Below are positions 57,412 through 64,000 of a DNA stretch of 64,000 nt, one piece after another (position 1 is the first letter of the stretch; every line of letters begins with the position of its first letter). Location of the stretch: contig NC_092019.1 of the NCBI RefSeq assembly GCF_042242105.1, positions 22,000,828-22,064,827 on the forward strand. The letters run 5' to 3'. The notes under the pieces were generated by a model. That model made no database searches. It had not been told where the DNA came from and saw nothing but the letters and a program-made list of their open reading frames with translations. The position numbers and the translations under genes were made by a program. The stretch comes from Pempheris klunzingeri (Eukaryota > Chordata > Actinopteri > Acropomatiformes > Pempheridae).

Positions 57412-59970
57412 AGCAGAAATAACTCACTAAGTCACATTGCCCTTGGTTGCTTCAGTGCTATTCTGTGACGGCTGCTCTCTGTTGCTGCTGGGCTTGTCCA
57501 CATCAGAACGGAGTCCAAACAAATCAAACAAAGTAGCTTAAAGAGAACCAAAACGGGTCAAGTGTTACATAGTAAATGGTGGAAACTGTACATTGTGACT
57601 TTGAATATAAGCTTCCTTTGTACATTTTGCTCAAAGATGCTACACAGCAGTGAGGAGCACTGCAGACGGAAACTTGCATTTGAAATCACAATAAGACAGT
57701 TTCCAGCTCACAATATAGACACTCCAGCATGCTTCTTATTTTCTGGGTTCGCACTGATATGTATCATCTCCATGTTGTACTCGGTACATTCCCGCACCCT
57801 TACTAATAGGTTCTTTGCCATGCATATTAAGTTTTGATATAAAGATGCTATTAGTGACTGAGTGGATAATAGTATTGTGTGTTGCTAAGGCAATAGGAGC
57901 TGAGTATGAATTCACATCAAAATGCTAATACAGAATATAGTCAGCTATTCAGGAAATTCACAGGCCACCGCTCAAATACCATAATGGCATGAGGGTAAAA
58001 TAAAGTTTTCAGTACAGTGTATTAAAAAAAAAAGAAAATAATCATGAACCGTTGCTGAAAACTGGTTTTTCCATCTCTGGTTTCAGAAGTTAGAACTGGA
58101 AGAAATTACAGGCCTCTAAGACAGAATAAAGGACACAAATCATTCACCATGTATACGTGTACTGTACACATACATGCCCACACACAGCTTTTATCTATCG
58201 TCACAGCTTTCCATGCAGTAATCTTTGGTTTCAGCCTGCTCACCACACACTGAGTGAAGGGGAAATTGTTTCACTCATGAACACAATCAAATCTGTCAGA
58301 CGGGGGATGAGTGAGGAGGGAGGAGAGTTGACATGCAGTAGGTGGGCACTAGTGGAAATGACACGGCAGATATCACCATGTGATGACAAGTTAAAGGACT
58401 GCCTGTCAGTCTCATTGTGGGGAAACTGGGGGCAGTACGTTTTCAAAATAAACTAATTGAAAGAATAAAAAAGGAGAAGGAAAAAAAAATAAAAAAGAGA
58501 GAAACAGTGCGTTTCCTTTTCGGCCAGCCAACCTATAACTTGCGAATATTGCTTAAGATAACTGCCAACGCTACAGATGTTTTTCATCAATACGTCAACT
58601 TGACCAAAACAAATGTGGACAGAAATGTAGCAAATCAAATCGAAGGGCAACATAATCCTTCTGAAACGCAAAATCACAACGGCCTCTTCTCTTGTAAGGA
58701 ACAGCAGCGTCCGATGGCTGTATTCAGCGACCGCAGGCTTGTCCTGTCCTCTCGGCTCCAGCTACTGAACAAACTTGTTTGTCTGGACCTGCTCTGTTCT
58801 GATGATGCTGCAAAAGCTTGCAGAGAAGATGGGCAAAAGGTGGGAAAAAAAAAAAAAAAGATTGTTGAGGGAGCAAGACAGCTCTTGGGGGATACATTTA
58901 CATAATGGGTTATATTGTACGCTAAACACAATCAACATGTATTGACATACATAAAGTTAAGCAAGACAGACTCCGTTTTGATGTGAATCACAAGCTCACC
59001 TGAAGGCAGAGGACTGATCACCATCACCTGCTCTATTTGATAAAGGCAAATACACAAGAACACACACAAAAGAAAAGCCAACCAAATGTTGGTGATACTG
59101 GATATGCTGAAACGTGAAAGGCTGAACTGAATGTACTGGGATAGCGCTACACAGGCCCCTGGCCCCCAGTGGATGTGACTTTACTGTTTTCACTTTGCTT
59201 ACATTCACACTGGTGAATGCGCGTGACGAGAGGAAAAATTATGTGTGCGGCACCTATTACTTTGGAAAACAGTAGAGTGATGTGGTCTACCTTCTGATGC
59301 GATAACGTAACTGATACAGATCAGCATGTCTTGCTAAACGAGCCAGATGAGTCAAAAGCAGTGGTAGTAGTAACAGTAATACACACCCGTCAGGTTCCCT
59401 CACTGTAGCAGCTTTACACACTCTACTGGAAAACAATCTCCTTCAATCATGTATTCATTGGCGTCGAGACAAATTATTAGTCACACTGTGTGTAGTGGCA
59501 CAGTGTGACTGGAAGTTGCAGCTACTGCTCCATTAAACCAGATATTCTAAATAATGTAAGGTACAAGTGAGAAGACAAAAAAAAAAAAGAACAAGATTCT
59601 AAGGCATCACAAGGTTTAACCAGCGACCACAGCGCTGTAGATATATAAACTCATAGAGTCCAACTTTTATCCTTCACTCTTCACTGTGGCTCCCTTGGAA
59701 GAATAATCAGTGATGTCACAGGGACCACGGTGGGGAGCCGTCACCTCACGGTTGAGAAATCCCGGTCTGTTGTTTCTATTTCTAATAAATCACCCAAGTG
59801 AGTGTTCCACTGTCCGAAGGCAGTATGATGTCAATTCTTCAGAAACTGACTACAAAGCTGAAAATGAGCAAAAAAAAAAAAAAGAGAGAACAAAACCACC
59901 ACCCTACACCGTGTACAGATTATCCCACTGAGGTTATGAGAGTCAAACATGACTAGCGGTCTCTACTAGG
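57412..59970. other. Noncoding spacer
   Basis: No supported gene. An ORF at 58417-58905 (plus) is AT/A-rich with poly-Lys stretches and shows no motif or splice structure. Poly-A runs at 58844 and 59576 are simple sequence. Confidence 0.5.
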
Positions 59971-59975
59971 GTCGA

Positions 59976-62082
59976 CTACTTCGCTGGGTGGCCCTCTGTG
60001 AGTTTGGCTGGGTCTTTTCCTGCGGCAGGTGCTTTGGCAGGGGGACGAGGCGTTGGGGGTGGTGGGTGCAGACCGACCTCAGTGCCGATATTGACGGTGA
60101 TGTTGGTGTAGAGGGGCAGGTATTCCCGTGAGATTGTCTCATATTCGGCTGTGTTCATCCCATCCAGCTTCCAGGTCTGCCGCGTCTTGGCCAGCATGTT
60201 GAACCTTGAAACGCAGAGCAAAGACAGAGCAGTGAATACCGACGGCTGCCTGCCTTTTACACTCACCTGTACAGTAAAAACGTGGCTAATAGTATTGTCG
60301 CTGCTCTTTCTATTTATAATCAAGAGGTACAGAGTTTGTGCCCTTTAACATCACTTTTCTTTTTTCTTTTTTTTTTTTAATTCAAATCTGCATGAGACCA
60401 AATGCAACAACTTCTTTGACGTACCTCTTTGGGTTCACATCATTGCCTTTGTCCAGCTTGTGTTTAATCATCTTGTAACGGCCAACCTTCAGCGATGGCC
60501 GAGTGATGTACATCCCCGCCAGAGACACTCTGAGAGTGCAAGAAACAAAAGTCAGCACTTCACATTGTCCATCTCCTTATGTGGTTCAAGAGGACATTTT
60601 GAGTTCGACTGGAAATGTCTGAGTAGCTATGGTGAGCTGCACCATTTCCACAGTAGAACCTCTCTTCTTCAGGAGTATTGGATATTCTCACCTGACTCCA
60701 ATGTCGTCGTCCTCTCCGCCCCAGCCCCAGTAGTTGTTGGGAAAGCCGTTCATTTTGAGGTAGTGCAGTGGCGTCAGAGCTGACACTCCTCCAAAATACA
60801 TCTTGTACGGAAGCCTGGAGAGTATTCAAGAGCACAAAAACACGGGTAAGTATTTCAAGTAAAAATGTCCCATAGAATAGAATGTGCTGTGGGCCTATCT
60901 GTGAAAACCAAATGCTTCAGTCGACGTTCACAAACAAGAAGAGACGTACTTGTAGCCAAACTTATCCATGGCGATGGCTGCGTGCTTGGGGTTGGAGTCG
61001 CAGACGTATGTGTTGCGATCGTCCTCTGGAATGAGGTCCACATCATGGAAGAAGAGACAGTCCCAGTCTTCCTCCTTCATGGCCTCCCGGAAACCCACAT
61101 TCATCAGCTTGGCCCTGTTAAAAGTGTAGTTTCCAGCCTGCCGAGAAAACATGGACACACACTGTCAAAGCGGGCTGTTTGTAGAATAATAAATTATAAT
61201 ATTACTGTACTTCCCGTCAACCTGGAACACATTCATTTTTGGCTGGCTACAAAAAGGAAAAAAACACCACTACTCGCTTTATAATTTTAATACACAAAAT
61301 AATACATATAAATTTCTATAGACAAATAACCATAAAAACCAATAAAAATCACGATACTCACCAATAAAAGGCAATATATACATTCTGTTCATTTCTACTA
61401 CAATGTTAATGCTGCATCATAGAATAAGCCTTGTTTAGGGAGAATAAAAACACACCAACCCACTAGGATTATTTTGAGGTTTTCCTCTAAGCAGAGCCGA
61501 GACAACACAAGATTTAACAATAGTATTGTGCAAAAGCAAATCCAGCTCAAGGCGGTGCAAAAGATAAAGTGCCAAAGAGTAAACATGAATGAACTGCTAC
61601 TAGAAACTAAGGAGATTAAACCCTCTAAGACACTTAGGCGTCTCATCCTTTAACATGCACAGCCGGTGGCAGAACACAAGGGGGCACTGCTCATCTAGCC
61701 TGAACTGTAGTGGATACCAATGAAAGGACACGCTGTCAAAACAGTCCAAATCAGCTTATGACGGCTATAAATATCCAACAAATAGCGATATATATGAACC
61801 TAAGGAAAGTGTTACTTTCTCACTGTTAGTGTTTAATGTGTTTCACCTGATGAATGATGTAAATCCCATAGTGGAGCTGCTGTCGCTGCAGAAAAGGATG
61901 TAGGTAGTATAGTAGAAACTTCAGGTGGTGCTCTCTGTGTCTGTGAGGGATGATGATGGCTGTTCGGTGCCTCGCCTCACAGTCAGGTGGCCTGTAGCGT
62001 CCTCCGCGCACCACCAGTGGATTTTTCCTCTGAACCTCTGCCAGAGTGAGCCCGGATGGAAAGCTGACGTGGATCGGCCCAC
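59976..62082 (-). CDS. b4galt3: Beta-1,4-galactosyltransferase, B4GALT3-like, lacking first exon
   Basis: Golgi type II enzyme that transfers galactose from UDP-Gal to terminal GlcNAc. Five exons in frame: 62082-61847, 61137-60950, 60814-60692, 60529-60425 and 60204-59976 (TAG), about 293 aa. Motifs in order: VSFPSGLTLAEVQRKNP, GGRYRPPDCEAR, IIPHRHREHHLKFLLYYLHP, FLQRQQLHYGIYIIHQ, FNRAKLMNVG, DCLFFHDVDLIPEDD (the DVD metal site), PYKMYFGGVSALTP, KMNGFPNNYWGWGGEDDD (acceptor loop) and GRYKMIKHKLDKGN (Met and His metal ligands). YFGGVSALTP and YLKMNGFPN with a Pro-rich C-terminal extension (LHPPPPTPRPPAKAPAAG) favour B4GALT3 over B4GALT1, 2 and 4. The first coding exon with cytoplasmic tail and membrane anchor was not found up to 64000 and probably lies beyond the right edge. 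No frame break. Confidence 0.9.
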
Positions 62083-64000
62083 CTGTTGGCAGAAATTGGC
62101 CTGCTGTCATTACCAGTAGGAAACAAGGTATGTTTGTTGGAGCCAAGGCAAATACTCTGGCTAAAGTGACGGAGCCTGTCATTTGAATGTGAGATCATGT
62201 GTTGACAACGCTTGTTCTTTATTTGATTAGCGTAGTATGTTTTAGGGCCTCAAACAGTTAATTTTCGTTTCTCTCAACTTTTACTGTCAAATTTAAGCAA
62301 AAAGGCCAAACATTTGCTGCCCCGGCTTCTCAAATGTGAGGAAGTCAAGCTTTTCACATTCACGGACTTTTTAATACACCATAGAACGCAAATAAAACCC
62401 ATTTGGTTATTACTATGCTGCTTTTTCAGAACCTCCCAGCAGTGTGCAACAATACTTCCTAATGATATATACTTAATGAAATGACCACATGCTGAATTAG
62501 AATAAGCAGCAGAAATGGATGGAAGAATGATTAATTCATTTACATTTATGCTAAAAAAGTCTGCACTTGGCCAGTATTAGTCTGTGACTGTCCTAGCTTA
62601 TGTATCTAGCAATAGCAGCAGTGTTTGCTACAGCACTGATGGTGCTGACTGAACACAACCCATGATCGAAACAATCCCTCTTCTAGCTAATAGGTGTGTC
62701 CCTGGAGTCCATAGTTTACAAAAACATTTTTAGCATTGCTGCCTCCGGCAAGTGAGAGACAGTACTTATACTTTACTTTAGCAAATTCAATTTAAGACCT
62801 TTTCTGAAGGTTTTTTTGTGCTTTCGGTTGGAACAAGCAATTTGAAGATGTCCCCGTGGTCTCACAATTCTTCTTGAATTCAATTGAAAAGTAGAAGGAA
62901 GGAAATCAGAGGTTAGCCAATAATCTAATTAAATTTTTTTGTAGTAGCACTAGATGTTTTTTTAAGTACGCTGCAGCAGGAGTTTGTTCAGGTGAAAAAA
63001 TTCCAATGTGCTCCCCACATAAATTTGCCTGTGACATTCTAACCCGACCTGCTGGGCCTGTGGTAATACACGAATACCAGCCATTCTCCTGTTTCACTGA
63101 CTCACCAGGTGGTTTCTGTTCACTTCCTACTGCCTGAGAGAACCTCAGTGACCTATATCCATTATTGTTTTCAACAAAAGCAGCCCGCCTCAGTTATCAG
63201 CATGTAGTTTAAAATCACTGGCAGCACTGTGGGAACAAACAAGCTACAAACTACGCTTGCTTTGACAGTGTAACCTAGGTTTACTGAATAAACATAAAGC
63301 AGGATCAAATTGTCTAGGTAATCTGTAACGAGTATGATCTCGCTGTCGTCAGGAGCTTGTGGAGTTTGTTCAGCTGTAACCGAGCAAAGAGAGACGGTTG
63401 AAAGCTCTGGAGGAAAAAAGACATTCAGTAGAATTTAAGTGAAGATCGTAAGTGAAGAAACTGCTACTACCAAGGTCAAGATCAATTTTTCACACTCAAA
63501 AGACACAGTGAGGTGGTTTACCCATTGGTTACATTTACAGTCTCATTCAGTGTGTTTAAATGAATAAAAACAACTCAGATTTCTATTAACCATGTCTCTT
63601 TTTGTTCTTTTGTTATAGATGTGTTTTCACTTTTCCATTTACACCTCTATCACTGTGTTACTTTTTGTGGGCTGAAAGCTTTACGCTGTATGTCAGAGAG
63701 AGCAGCTGATGACGGATACAACAAACTAGCACAGCTGATTTTGTATGACTCTGGCTCAACCTCACTGCGCTAAATGGAAATGTCTGGCAGCTGTACCACC
63801 GTGATGCGTTTGGCTGCCATTGCTGCTGCCGAACAAGAGCAGGAGTTGAGATAAAGGCCTCTGTTAAGGTGTGACATTGTAATTCTAAACTTCTAACAGC
63901 AAAGAGTAATAAAATTTCAGACACTTTCCATAAAAAAAAATTACTTGAAGGAGGAACAAGTGGTGCCAATGTGTCCCAGTGTGAATCTACAACCACAGAT
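62083..64000. other. b4galt3 intron or upstream sequence, no exon recognised
   Basis: I looked on the minus strand for an N-terminal membrane-anchor exon joining in phase with a GT-ending junction at 62082 and did not find one. No other gene seen. Confidence 0.5.

Noticed and set aside
58417..58905. 162-aa plus-strand ORF
   Set aside because: A-rich low-complexity ends, no recognised motif, no splice context.
63658..63996. Minus-strand ORF as b4galt3 first exon
   Set aside because: No signal-anchor of the expected type and no donor in the required phase.

Overview
The window is vertebrate nuclear DNA and almost certainly from a teleost fish. Genes are split into many small exons with GT/AG junctions, spacers are AT-rich, and the sequence carries microsatellites, LINE 3' ends of the fish L2/Rex and L1/Tx1 types, a Tc1-like MITE and several interspersed repeats familiar from percomorph genomes. 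There are no operons, RBSs or CRISPR arrays. Gene models were built by hand from conserved protein motifs, splice sites and codon phase continuity across every junction.

Layout. Minus strand, left to right: (1) the 5' half of myelin-associated glycoprotein (mag, Siglec-4) at 401-1840, running off the left edge. (2) A spacer of about 19 kb (1.9-20.9 kb) with repeats and no convincing coding gene. (3) A complete 11-exon lsr gene (lipolysis-stimulated lipoprotein receptor / angulin-1) at 20985-33322. LSR and MAG also lie close together on human 19q13.12, so this looks like conserved synteny. (4) Two small unrecognised secretory-pathway genes upstream of lsr: a Cys-rich type I membrane protein (34604-36876) and a secreted or signal-anchored basic-tailed protein (37596-39063). 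Both keep frame through several splice junctions.

Plus strand, 41.9-57.4 kb: a small cluster of divergent Ser/Thr protein kinase genes. Copy 1 (43907-46976) is intact, encodes about 454 aa and has a Ser-Pro-rich minisatellite tail. Copy 2 (51542-54056) has the same four-exon structure but an in-frame TAG in exon 2. Copy 3 is only the terminal exon of copy 2, produced by a recent 2276-bp-period tandem duplication; its splice acceptor has changed from AG to AC. The cluster shows birth, decay and partial duplication of a lineage-expanded kinase family.

Minus strand, right end: most of a beta-1,4-galactosyltransferase gene, best matched to b4galt3 (59976-62082). Its first coding exon was not found in the window.

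The genes do not form one pathway. mag is a sialic-acid-binding adhesion receptor of myelinating glia, lsr organises tricellular junctions and binds lipoproteins, and b4galt3 is a Golgi glycosyltransferase. The most interesting parts are the kinase cluster, the two unnamed secretory genes, and a rearranged intronic duplication surrounding the lsr transmembrane exon.
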